Part shown: positions 25,701 to 33,567 of the stretch, piece after piece
How the letters are laid out: each line of letters begins with the position of its first letter
How positions within the stretch are numbered: the stretch's first letter is position 1
Assembly: GCF_002355855.1 (NCBI RefSeq)
Contig: NZ_AP017655.1
Location: 3,165,001-3,229,000, forward strand
Source: Sphingobium cloacae
Lineage (GTDB): Bacteria; Pseudomonadota; Alphaproteobacteria; Sphingomonadales; Sphingomonadaceae
Direction: 5' to 3'
DNA length: 64,000 nt
Program-made: the position numbers and the translations under genes
The notes under the pieces: generated by a model
Database searches by the model: none
Told to the model about the DNA's origin: nothing
What the model saw: the letters and a program-made list of their open reading frames with translations, nothing else

Positions 25701-26510
25701 TCATGTTGCAAGCGCGTCATAAAAATCCCGCGTTAAACCGGCTTGCCGCCGCGCCGAGTCGTTGAACGGTGGCTTAACGGGGCCACGAAAATGCCTTTTC
25801 ACAAGGATTTGGTAATGATGGGCGGGGGATAACCCCATTCCTTCCGTCGTGGCGCAAAACCATTTCGTCCCGGCGGCGACATGGCGAATCTCATCTGTCA
25901 TGATTCGCCCCAACATGCGCGCCGACGCAGAATCGCCGACGCTTTCGAAGCGTTCGATGGTGGCGGGGGTGATGTCGAGCGCGCGGGCTTCGAGCACCAT
26001 GGGCACGATCGCGAGCCGGGCGAGGGCGTCGCCCGCCGTTTCGGTCGCCGCCTGCCACAGGCCGTCATGGGCCGGAAGCGCGCCATAGAAGCTGCCCATC
26101 TGCCGCAGCCGCCGGTCGAGCAGGGCGAAATGCATCGCTTCTTCCGCGCCAATCCGCATCCAGTCGCTTGTGAAGTCCGTCGGGAACGGCCCGCCGAAGC
26201 GGCCGATCAGGTCGAAGGCGAGGTCGATGGCGACGAATTCGATATGGGCGAGGGCATGGAGCATCGCGATCCGCGCGCGCTCAGACCCGATCTTTCCGCG
26301 CCGGGGCATTTTGTTGGGCGGGAGCAATTCGGGTGCGTCCGGGCGCGCGGGCCGGTCCGGCATGGGCGTGTCGAAGCGGTGCGTCAGCCTGCCGAGCCGC
26401 CATGCCCGCGCCACGGCCCGCGCCGCCATCAGCTTGCCGCGCGGATCGGGCGTCAGCAGCACATGGGCGCAGGCCGCGCCCACGCTGTCGATGGCGGCGG
26501 GCAGGATCAA
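25701..26510 (-). CDS. DUF455 family ferritin-like protein
   Basis: 269 residues if started at the TTG at 26510, which overlaps the bcp stop (TTGA). Helical ferritin-like features with Glu/His pairs: HALAHIEFVAIDLAFD, IGAEEAMHFALLDRRL, and TDEIRHVAAGTKWF. These resemble di-iron ligands, and the family is sometimes compared with MiaE-like hydroxylases; the substrate is unknown. No ATG occurs before residue ~36, so either TTG or a shortened product is used. Co-transcription with bcp is likely. Confidence 0.8.
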   Translation of the reverse strand: MILPAAIDSVGAACAHVLLTPDPRGKLMAARAVARAWRLGRLTHRFDTPMPDRPARPDAPELLPPNKMPRRGKIGSERARIAMLHALAHIEFVAIDLAFDLIGRFGGPFPTDFTSDWMRIGAEEAMHFALLDRRLRQMGSFYGALPAHDGLWQAATETAGDALARLAIVPMVLEARALDITPATIERFESVGDSASARMLGRIMTDEIRHVAAGTKWFCATTEGMGLSPAHHYQILVKRHFRGPVKPPFNDSARRQAGLTRDFYDALAT

Positions 26511-26971
26511 AGCGCCTTCGCGGCCTCCAGCACCTCGGCGGCGTGGCCCTTCACCTTCACCTTGGGCCAGACGCGGGCGATCCTGCCGTCCGCGCCGATC
26601 AGGAAGGTGGACCGTTCGATCCCCATATATTTGCGGCCATAGAGCGATTTTTCGACCCATGTGCCGAAGGCTTCGCAGGCCGCGCCCGGCTCATCGGAGG
26701 CGAGGGTGACGGTCAGGCCATATTTGTCGGCGAACTTCCTGAGCTTGGCGGGCTTGTCCTTGGAAATGCCCACGATGGGCACGCCGAGCTTGCTGAAATC
26801 CGCGCCCAATTCGGTGAAATCCTTCGCCTCGCTGGTGCAGCCGGGCGTGTCCGCCTTGGGATAGAAATAGACGACCGCGGGCTTGCCCCGGTAGCGGGCG
26901 AGCGTGAAATCCGCGCCGTCCGCGTCCTTGAGCGCCACGTCGGGCGCGCTGTCGCCTTGTTCCAGCATCAT
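26507..26971 (-). CDS. bcp: thioredoxin-dependent peroxiredoxin, Bcp/PrxQ type
   Basis: 154 residues. Peroxidatic Cys45 in YFYPKADTPGCTSEAKDF. The resolving Cys found five residues later in E. coli Bcp is absent (Lys50); a second Cys occurs further on (GAACEAFG). It reduces peroxides and lipid hydroperoxides. The start overlaps the glnE stop by four bases. Confidence 0.92.
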   Translation of the reverse strand: MMLEQGDSAPDVALKDADGADFTLARYRGKPAVVYFYPKADTPGCTSEAKDFTELGADFSKLGVPIVGISKDKPAKLRKFADKYGLTVTLASDEPGAACEAFGTWVEKSLYGRKYMGIERSTFLIGADGRIARVWPKVKVKGHAAEVLEAAKAL

Positions 26972-29658
26972 GGCTTCTCCTCATATGGCGCGGCGAGCGC
27001 CTCCCATGCGTCGCGGACGCTTTGCCGCGCATGGGCGTAGCTGTCCAGCAGCGCGTCCCAGCTTTCCATGCCGCAGGCGCGCGCGACCAGCGCCCGGCTC
27101 GCCTCGCGCGGTTCGGTCGATTGGGGCGAGACGAGCCGCGACACGACCAGATAGCGGGTGATGAGGTCATGCGCGCCGATCAGGTCGCGGGGCAGATGCC
27201 CGGCCTCCACCAGTTCCGCGAGCGCCTTGCCCAGATCGGGGTTGAACGCCATGCCGTAGCGGAATTGCGAGATGTGGATCAGGAATTCGAGGTCCACAAG
27301 GCCGCCGGGCACCAGCTTCACGTCCATCTCGCCGACGGGGGGTTTATGCTTCGCGATGTCGGTGCGCATCTTCACCGCATGGCGCGCCAGATCGTCGAAA
27401 TCGCGGGGGCGCTCCAGCGTTTCGGCGAGGATGGCGTTAAGCGCCGCCCGCGCTTGCGGCGACCCGAAGACGGGCCGCGCGCGGGTGAGGGCCAGATGCT
27501 CCCAATCCCACGCATCCTCCCGCTGATATTTGGCGAAGCTGTCGAGACTGACCGCCAGCAACCCCTGCGCGCCCGAAGGCCGCAGCCGCGTGTCCACCTC
27601 GTAAAGCGGGCCGGCGGCGGTGGCGACGGAAAGGGCGTTGGTGATCCGCTGACCCAGGCGATTGAAATATTGCGTCGCGCCCAGAGGCTTGGGACCGTCC
27701 GATTCCGCCATGAAATCGCCGGTGAAAAGATAGACGAGATCGAGGTCCGACGCATGGGTCAGCACGCCGCCGCCCATGCGGCCCAGCGCCAGGATGACCA
27801 GTTCGCCGCCCGGCACCTTGCCATGCTGTGCCTCGAACGCCGCGACGGTGGCCGCGCCCAGCGCGTCGATGGCGGCCTCCGCCACGCGGGCATAGCCGCG
27901 CCCGACCTCCAGCGGATCGCTGCCCCGCACGATCTGCGCGCCCAGCGCGAAGCGTCGGTCGTTAACACGCTGGCGCACCCGGTCGAGCAGGGTCTGGTAA
28001 TCCTCGCCCGGTTCCAGATGCGCGAATTGCGCCGCCAATATGGCCGGTGGCGGCGGCGGATCGAAGGCGGTCGAATCGATGAGGCCGTCGAGCAGTTCCG
28101 CCCGCCGCCCGAGCGCGTCGGCGAGCGTGGGCGCGTGACTCAATATCTCCGCCAGCAATTCGACGAGGGCGGGGCGCGCGGCCAGCAGCTTGAAGAAGTT
28201 GATCGCGCTCGGCAGCCGCCCGATCATGTCGTCCAGCCGGTTGAGCGCCCGGTCCGGGTCCGGCGCCAGCGCCAGCGCGCGCATCAGGCCGGGCAGCAGT
28301 TCCTCCAGCGCCTCGCGCGCCGGGGCGCTGCGGAGCGCGCGGACGGTGCCGCCGCGCCAGCGGGTGACGCGGGCGAAGGGCGTTTCGACATCGGCAAAGC
28401 CCATTTCGGCAAGTTGCGCCTTCAACCGCTCCTCGTCATGGGACAGGCCCGCATCCTCCTGTTCCGGGGTCAGCCGGTCGTAATTGCGTCCGACCCACTC
28501 GACGTCCGGGCGCAGCAGGTCCAGCAGGGCTTCGCCGTTGGCAACGCCATGCAGCCGCGCCACATTGTCGAGCGCATCGGCCTGTTTGGGCAATTCATGG
28601 GTCTGGCGGTCCTCCACCATCTGCAACCGATGCTCGATGGTGCGGAAGAGGACATAGGCCTGATCCAGCCGCGCCGAGACTTCCGGATCGAACACGCCCT
28701 CCTGCGCCAGCGCCGCCAGCGCCTCCCGCGTGTTGCCGGACCGCAGCGCCGGATTGCGGCCGCCATGGATCAATTGATGCACCTGCGCGAAAAACTCCAC
28801 CTCGCGGATGCCGCCGCGCCCGCGCTTGAGGTCATAGCCCGGACCGAAAGCCTGTCCCTGCGCATAATGGTCGCGGATGCGGCGCGAAATGTCGGTGATC
28901 GCGTCGATGGCCCCGAAATCGAGGCTCCGCCGCCAGACGAAGGGGCGGATCGCCTGCATGAAATAATCGCCCAGCGCGATGTCGCCCGCCGCCGGGCGCG
29001 CGCGGATGAAGGCGGCCTGTTCCCACCCCAGCGCGGTCGATTCATAATAGCCGATGGCCGCGTCCACCGGCAGCGCGATGGGCGTGGCTTCAGGCGAGGG
29101 ACGCAGGCGCAGGTCGACGCGGAAGACATAGCCGTCGCCGTCGCGCGCCGTCAGCAATTCGCTTATCCGCCGCCCGATGCGGACGGCGGCGTCGGCCACA
29201 TCCTCCCGCTCGCCATGGGGCAGGGTGGCGGGATCGTAGAGCAGGATCGGGTCGATGTCCGACGAGTAGTTCAGTTCCCGGCTGCCATGCTTGCCCAGCG
29301 CCAGCACGACGAAGCCGCGCGGCTCCGCATCGGGATAGCGTTCGGCCATGGCGGTGCGGAGCGTTTCCTCCAGCGCTTCGTCGGCGAAGTCGGACAGGGT
29401 GCGGGTCACCCGGTCGAGGCCCCATGCGCCCGACAGGTCCGCCGCCGCCGTCACCAGCGCCAATGCGCCGCGCCGCCGCCGCAGCGACCGGGCGATGTTG
29501 TCGTCGCCCTCCGCCACGGCGCGCGCCGCCGTCATGGCCGCGTCGAAATCGCCGGTCGCCAGCACTTCCGTCACCGCCGGAAAACGGTCCAGCAGGCGCG
29601 CCAGAAAGGGTGAATGCGCCCGGATGCGTGCCTGTGTCTCCGCCCAGTCTGTCACCAT
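26968..29658 (-). CDS. glnE: bifunctional glutamine synthetase adenylyltransferase/deadenylylase
   Basis: 896 residues. Two nucleotidyltransferase domains: N-terminal (deadenylylating) LGKHGSRELNYSSDIDPILLYD and C-terminal (adenylylating) GRMGGGVLTHASDLDLVYLFTGD, each followed by a helical regulatory domain. It controls glutamine synthetase activity in response to PII. I start at the ATG with GGGAGACGG in front; an ATG six codons upstream is possible. Divergent from a NepR-like gene, 83 bases apart. Confidence 0.95.
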   Translation of the reverse strand: MVTDWAETQARIRAHSPFLARLLDRFPAVTEVLATGDFDAAMTAARAVAEGDDNIARSLRRRRGALALVTAAADLSGAWGLDRVTRTLSDFADEALEETLRTAMAERYPDAEPRGFVVLALGKHGSRELNYSSDIDPILLYDPATLPHGEREDVADAAVRIGRRISELLTARDGDGYVFRVDLRLRPSPEATPIALPVDAAIGYYESTALGWEQAAFIRARPAAGDIALGDYFMQAIRPFVWRRSLDFGAIDAITDISRRIRDHYAQGQAFGPGYDLKRGRGGIREVEFFAQVHQLIHGGRNPALRSGNTREALAALAQEGVFDPEVSARLDQAYVLFRTIEHRLQMVEDRQTHELPKQADALDNVARLHGVANGEALLDLLRPDVEWVGRNYDRLTPEQEDAGLSHDEERLKAQLAEMGFADVETPFARVTRWRGGTVRALRSAPAREALEELLPGLMRALALAPDPDRALNRLDDMIGRLPSAINFFKLLAARPALVELLAEILSHAPTLADALGRRAELLDGLIDSTAFDPPPPPAILAAQFAHLEPGEDYQTLLDRVRQRVNDRRFALGAQIVRGSDPLEVGRGYARVAEAAIDALGAATVAAFEAQHGKVPGGELVILALGRMGGGVLTHASDLDLVYLFTGDFMAESDGPKPLGATQYFNRLGQRITNALSVATAAGPLYEVDTRLRPSGAQGLLAVSLDSFAKYQREDAWDWEHLALTRARPVFGSPQARAALNAILAETLERPRDFDDLARHAVKMRTDIAKHKPPVGEMDVKLVPGGLVDLEFLIHISQFRYGMAFNPDLGKALAELVEAGHLPRDLIGAHDLITRYLVVSRLVSPQSTEPREASRALVARACGMESWDALLDSYAHARQSVRDAWEALAAPYEEKP

Positions 29659-29707
29659 TCCGTCTCCCTTGGGCATGGCCTATCGCTTCGCCTTGCGACG
29701 AAATCCA

Positions 29708-29732
29708 GAAACTTTTGCGCACCCTGTCCGTT
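29708..29732 (+). promoter_or_regulatory. possible EcfG-type general-stress promoter of the nepR-like gene
   Basis: GAAAC (29708-29712), 16-base spacer, CGTT (29729-29732). The known alphaproteobacterial EcfG consensus is GGAAC-N16/17-CGTT, so one mismatch. The start codon is only 10 bases after the -10 element, so the transcript would be leaderless or nearly so. It may be chance. Confidence 0.4.
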
Positions 29733-29741
29733 CTTAACCGC

Positions 29742-29936
29742 ATGGACATGCATCGCAAAACGGCTGGCAGAACGGTGACGGACCTTGACGCAAGGTGCGG
29801 CCGGATCGTGACTGTCGCCCCTCCGTCTCCGGGCGAGGGGATCGGCAGGGCCTTGCATTCCGCCTATCGTTCCATCGTGCGGGAAGGTGTTCCGGACGAT
29901 ATGATGGCGCTCCTCGCGAAGCTTGATCGCCGTTAG
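29742..29936 (+). CDS. NepR-like anti-sigma factor
   Basis: 64 residues. The conserved NepR core is present: IGRALHSAYRSIVREGVPDDMMALLAKLD, the two helices that clamp EcfG sigma or the PhyR sigma-like domain. The N-terminal 30 residues are variable. The usual neighbours phyR and ecfG are not in this window, so this is an orphan copy. An alternative start is the ATG two codons later. Whether it binds the general-stress sigma or a paralogue cannot be told from the sequence. Confidence 0.75.
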   Translation: MDMHRKTAGRTVTDLDARCGRIVTVAPPSPGEGIGRALHSAYRSIVREGVPDDMMALLAKLDRR

Positions 29937-30020
29937 GGCCGTAAGGCGTTTGGGGCCGCATCGCAGCGCTTTGTTTACCATTTTCCCCTAGCGTCCTGCG
30001 TTGCAGCTTTCGCGGGAAAG

Positions 30021-30368
30021 ATGGTCGCATGGTCTATCATGGTCTATAAGGCATTTGCCGCCGCCACGCTGGTTTTGGCGCTTCTGGTCGGGGTGATGGC
30101 GGATCGCTTCGTGCCTGTCCGCGCGCCGGAGGGTGTCGCCGCTCCCATGCCCATGCCCATGTCCTTGCCGGTCGCGGAGGTCGCGACCGCCGCCTATGCC
30201 GACCCTTCCGAGGAGGATGCCGTGCCGCCGCCGGACATGCCGGCCGAAATGCCCGCTTTCGGACAGCCCATGATCGGCGCGGACACGCCCAGCCTCAGCC
30301 CCGGCCATGGCCTGCCCGAAGCCCCCGTTTCATCCATCGAAGCCGTGGAAGCCGAAAACGCGGGTTAA
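30021..30368 (+). CDS. small membrane-anchored Pro/Met-rich protein, unknown
   Basis: 115 residues from ATG 30021 (ATG 30039 is an alternative that also precedes the membrane segment). A single N-terminal segment (AFAAATLVLALLVGVMADRF) is followed by a low-complexity tail rich in Pro, Met, Ala and acidic residues (MPMPMSLP, PPPDMPAEMPAFG). No family is recognised. It overlaps the convergent metallopeptidase gene by four bases. Codon use and frame length in GC-rich DNA make it plausible, not certain. Confidence 0.5.
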   Translation: MVAWSIMVYKAFAAATLVLALLVGVMADRFVPVRAPEGVAAPMPMPMSLPVAEVATAAYADPSEEDAVPPPDMPAEMPAFGQPMIGADTPSLSPGHGLPEAPVSSIEAVEAENAG

Positions 30369-31264
30369 GCGCCCCGGCGGAAGGTGTCGCACTGGGCCGG
30401 ATCGCCGCTGTCGAGGCCGCGCCGGAGCCATTCCATCCGCTGCGCGCTGCTCCCATGGGTGAAGCTTTCCGGCACCGGCCTTCGCCCGGCCGCCTTTTGC
30501 AACGTGTCGTCGCCGATGGACTGGGCCGCCTTCATGCCTTCTTCCAGATCGCCCGCTTCCATGAGGCCGGTGCGCTTGGCCCATATGCCGGCATAGCAGT
30601 CCGCCTGCAACTCGACGCGGACCTGCAACGCATTGCCTTCCGCCTCGCTGACGGCGCGCTGGCGCTGGTTCACCTGGCCCAGCGTGCCTTCCAGATCCTG
30701 CACATGATGGCCGACCTCATGCGCGATGACATAGGCCTGCGCGAAATCGCCCGGCGCGCCGAAACGGTCGCGCAACTCCGTGAAGAAATCCGTGTCCAGA
30801 TAGACCTTCTGGTCGTTGGGGCAGTAGAATGGCCCCATCGCGCTCTGCGCCGCGCCGCAGCCCGACGTGCCGCTCTGCTTGTAGAAGGAGAGGATGGTGG
30901 GCTTGTAGGTCTGGCCGGATTCCTGGAAGACCTGGCCCCAGACGCGCTCGGTCGATCCCAGCACCTTGAGCGACCAGTGCTGGATGTCGGTCAGCTTGGC
31001 GGGATCGCTGCTGGCGGGCGCGCCCTGCTGCTGGGGGGCGATACCGCCACCGCCGCCGCCCAGCAGATTGAGCGGGTTGACCCCCATCACCGCCAGAATG
31101 ATGAGCACCACGACGATACCGCCGCATCCGAAGCGGCTGCCGATCAGGGGCAGCAGCATGCCGAGCCCGCCGCCCAGTCCACCGCCGCCCAGGCCTCCAA
31201 AACCGCCTGAGCGGCCGTCCTGCACCTCGAAATTGGAGCTTTCCCGTTCGTCGTCCAGCCGCAT
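30365..31264 (-). CDS. YpfJ-type neutral zinc metallopeptidase
   Basis: 299 residues. The cytosolic N-terminus has a Gly-rich stretch (GGFGGLGGGGLGGGLG), then one membrane segment (GGIVVVLIILAVMG), and a soluble peptidase_Neutral domain with the zinc motif HEVGHHVQD and downstream ELQADCYAGIWAK. The family is of unknown function. The start with GAGGA upstream is preferred over an in-frame start 12 codons earlier. Confidence 0.88.
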   Translation of the reverse strand: MRLDDERESSNFEVQDGRSGGFGGLGGGGLGGGLGMLLPLIGSRFGCGGIVVVLIILAVMGVNPLNLLGGGGGGIAPQQQGAPASSDPAKLTDIQHWSLKVLGSTERVWGQVFQESGQTYKPTILSFYKQSGTSGCGAAQSAMGPFYCPNDQKVYLDTDFFTELRDRFGAPGDFAQAYVIAHEVGHHVQDLEGTLGQVNQRQRAVSEAEGNALQVRVELQADCYAGIWAKRTGLMEAGDLEEGMKAAQSIGDDTLQKAAGRRPVPESFTHGSSAQRMEWLRRGLDSGDPAQCDTFRRGA

Positions 31265-31396
31265 CGCGTCCTCGTTCCCTGTGCGCTTGTTCCTGCCCAC
31301 GCGCCCCTACGCCTAGTCGATTCGGGGAAGGGTGGGAACTGTCATGAAGGCCGTGAGGGGAAATCCGCTTCGATTCTGACAGGAGATTAAGTTGGA

Positions 31397-32623
31397 ATGC
31401 CGCCTGCAAAAACTATATTGCACTGCGACATGGCCGACATCGAACCAGAAACCGCACACTCGCGCCCCCGGCGCCGCGCCGCGCCCCTGCCGCTTCCCCG
31501 GCAGGTCGCCTTGCTTTTGCAGGGAGGCGGGGCGCTCGGCTCCTTCCAGGCGGGCGTCTATGAACGGCTCGACGAGCTGGGAATCGACGTGACATGGGTC
31601 GCGGGCATCTCCATCGGCGCGGTCAACGCCGCGATCATCGCGGGCAATCCGCCGCATCGCCGGATGAGTCGCCTCAAGAAATTCTGGCGCACCGTGTCGG
31701 GGGGGATGCCCAATGTCATCCTGCCGGAAATCGACCATATCCGCGAGTTCGCGCATCTGATGGCGGCGGGCACGGTCGCGGCCTTCGGCGTGCCGGGCAT
31801 GTTCCGCCCGCGCCTGTGGCCCGCGCCGCTGATGCCCGAGGGGACGGTGGGCGCGATCAGCTTCTATGACAGCGCGCCCTTGAAGGACCTGCTGGATGCC
31901 TGCGTCGATTGGGATCTGCTGAACGACGGGCCGGTGCGCCTGTCGGTCGGCGCGGTGGACGTGGAAAGCGGCAATTTCGCCTATTGGGACACGCGCGGCC
32001 CCGGCGGCAATTCGACCCGCATCGACGCGCGGCACATCATGGCGTCGGGCGCTCTGCCGCCCGGCCTGCCGCCGGTCGAGATCGACGGGCGCTGGTATTG
32101 GGATGGCGGCATCGTGTCCAACACGCCGCTCGCCCATGTGCTCGACCACCAGACGGACGACATGCTGGTGTTTCAGGTGGACCTGTTCCCCGCCGCCGGG
32201 CCGATGCCGCGGCAGATGACGGATGTCTATTCCCGCACCAAGGACATCCAATATTCCAGCCGCACCCGGCAGGTCACGGACCAGTATCTGCGCCTGCGCC
32301 GGGAACATGGCGCGATTCTCGCCCTGCTCGACAAGCTGCCGCCCGAATTGCGGGACGATCCCGACGCGCAGCGCCTGCGCAGCATGATGGACGGCGGATC
32401 GGTCAACATCGTCCACCTCATCTATCGCAGCCGCAACTGGGAAAGCGGGGCGAAGGACTTCGAATTTTCCCGCTCGACCCTGCTCGACCACTGGAGCCAG
32501 GGGCGCGAGGCGGTGGAGGAAGTGATGCACAAGGGCGACCTGATCGCCCGCAACATATTGGACGGCAAGAGCGCGACCTTCGACCTCGACGCCCCCGATC
32601 ACCTCAAGGAGAAAAAGGCATGA
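31397..32623 (+). CDS. patatin-like phospholipase (DUF3734 type)
   Basis: 408 residues. Patatin motifs: oxyanion loop LLLQGGGALGSFQAG, nucleophile elbow GISIG (Ser72) and catalytic Asp in WDGGIVSNTP. The C-terminal part matches the DUF3734 extension of proteins found next to 3-hydroxybutyrate dehydrogenase. It may hydrolyse a lipid ester or a storage polyester; the substrate is inferred. AGGAGA lies 11 bases before the ATG used; a start at 31430 (MADIEPE) is possible. The stop overlaps the next start (ATGA). Confidence 0.87.
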   Translation: MPPAKTILHCDMADIEPETAHSRPRRRAAPLPLPRQVALLLQGGGALGSFQAGVYERLDELGIDVTWVAGISIGAVNAAIIAGNPPHRRMSRLKKFWRTVSGGMPNVILPEIDHIREFAHLMAAGTVAAFGVPGMFRPRLWPAPLMPEGTVGAISFYDSAPLKDLLDACVDWDLLNDGPVRLSVGAVDVESGNFAYWDTRGPGGNSTRIDARHIMASGALPPGLPPVEIDGRWYWDGGIVSNTPLAHVLDHQTDDMLVFQVDLFPAAGPMPRQMTDVYSRTKDIQYSSRTRQVTDQYLRLRREHGAILALLDKLPPELRDDPDAQRLRSMMDGGSVNIVHLIYRSRNWESGAKDFEFSRSTLLDHWSQGREAVEEVMHKGDLIARNILDGKSATFDLDAPDHLKEKKA

Positions 32624-33411
32624 GCAAGTCCCTTTCCGGCAAGACCGCCCTGATCACCGGCTCCACTTCGGGCATCGGACTGGCCTATGCCAAGGCGCTG
32701 GCGGGCGAGGGCGCGAATGTCGTCATCAACGGCTTTGGCGACGCGGACGCGATCGAGAAGGAACGGCAGGGGCTGGAGGCGCTGTCCGGCGCGAAGGCGA
32801 TCTATTCCGGCCATGACCTGACCAAGGTCGACCAGATCGAGGCGATGATGAAGGAAGCGGCGGATGCCTTTGGCGGCGTCGACATCCTCATCAACAATGC
32901 CGGGATGCAGCATGTCGCGCCGGTCGAGGAGTTTCCGCTCGACAAATGGGATCTCATCATCGCGCTCAATCTCAACAGCGCCTTTCATACGACCCGGCTG
33001 GCCCTGCCTTATATGAAGGCGAAGAAATGGGGCCGCGTCATCCAGACCGCGAGCGCGCATTCGCTGGTCGCTTCGCCTTATAAGAGCGCCTATGTGACGG
33101 CCAAGCACGGCCTTGCTGGCTTCACCAAGACGGTGGCGCTGGAAACGGCGACCTTCGGCATCACCGCCAACTGCATTTCGCCCGGCTATGTCTGGACACC
33201 GCTGGTCGAGAACCAGATTCCCGACACGATGAAGGCGCGGAACATGACGCGCGAGCAGGTGATGAACGACGTTCTCCTCGCGGGTCAGCCGACCAAGCAG
33301 TTCGTGACGGTGGATCAGGTCGCGGCCATGGCGCTGTTCCTGTGCAGCGACGCCGCCGCCAACATCACCGGCGCGAATATGAGCGTCGACGGCGGCTGGA
33401 CCGCGCAATAG
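32620..33411 (+). CDS. bdhA: 3-hydroxybutyrate dehydrogenase
   Basis: 263 residues, short-chain dehydrogenase. NAD site TGSTSGIG (13-20), NNAG (92-95), catalytic Ser145, Tyr158 and Lys162 (YVTAK). The 3-hydroxybutyrate dehydrogenase signature GITANCISPGYVWTPLVE and NMTREQVMNDVLLAGQPTK is present. It interconverts 3-hydroxybutyrate and acetoacetate. Translational coupling with the patatin gene, and succinyl-CoA:3-ketoacid transferase genes 28 kb away, suggest ketone-body or PHB use. Confidence 0.92.
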   Translation: MSKSLSGKTALITGSTSGIGLAYAKALAGEGANVVINGFGDADAIEKERQGLEALSGAKAIYSGHDLTKVDQIEAMMKEAADAFGGVDILINNAGMQHVAPVEEFPLDKWDLIIALNLNSAFHTTRLALPYMKAKKWGRVIQTASAHSLVASPYKSAYVTAKHGLAGFTKTVALETATFGITANCISPGYVWTPLVENQIPDTMKARNMTREQVMNDVLLAGQPTKQFVTVDQVAAMALFLCSDAAANITGANMSVDGGWTAQ

Positions 33412-33419
33412 GCGGCGGA

Positions 33420-33461
33420 GTCAGGAAGGCGCTCCTGCCGGTGCGGGAGCGCCTTCCTGAC
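33420..33461 (+). terminator. 16-bp perfect hairpin after bdhA
   Basis: GTCAGGAAGGCGCTCC (33420-33435) and GGAGCGCCTTCCTGAC (33446-33461) around a 10-base loop, nine bases past the bdhA stop. No T-run follows, so it may act as a transcript-end stabiliser or a weak bidirectional terminator. Confidence 0.7.
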
Positions 33462-33567
33462 TAGCCCATGAAATCTTCTCCATCCCCCGCCTTCGTTAAT
33501 GCCTTGGCGAAACGACCCCGCTATAGGGCGATGGACGGGCGCATTTTTTCGCGGGGCTTTCTCATCC

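Noticed and set aside
27022..29613. Long plus-strand open frame (863 codons) opposite glnE
   Set aside because: Composition is Arg/Gln/His-rich shadow sequence of a GC-rich gene on the other strand; glnE has all catalytic motifs and explains the region.
33462..33567. glmS ribozyme before glmS
   Set aside because: No similarity to the ribozyme core, which is essentially confined to Gram-positive bacteria; the leader is only about 100 bases.
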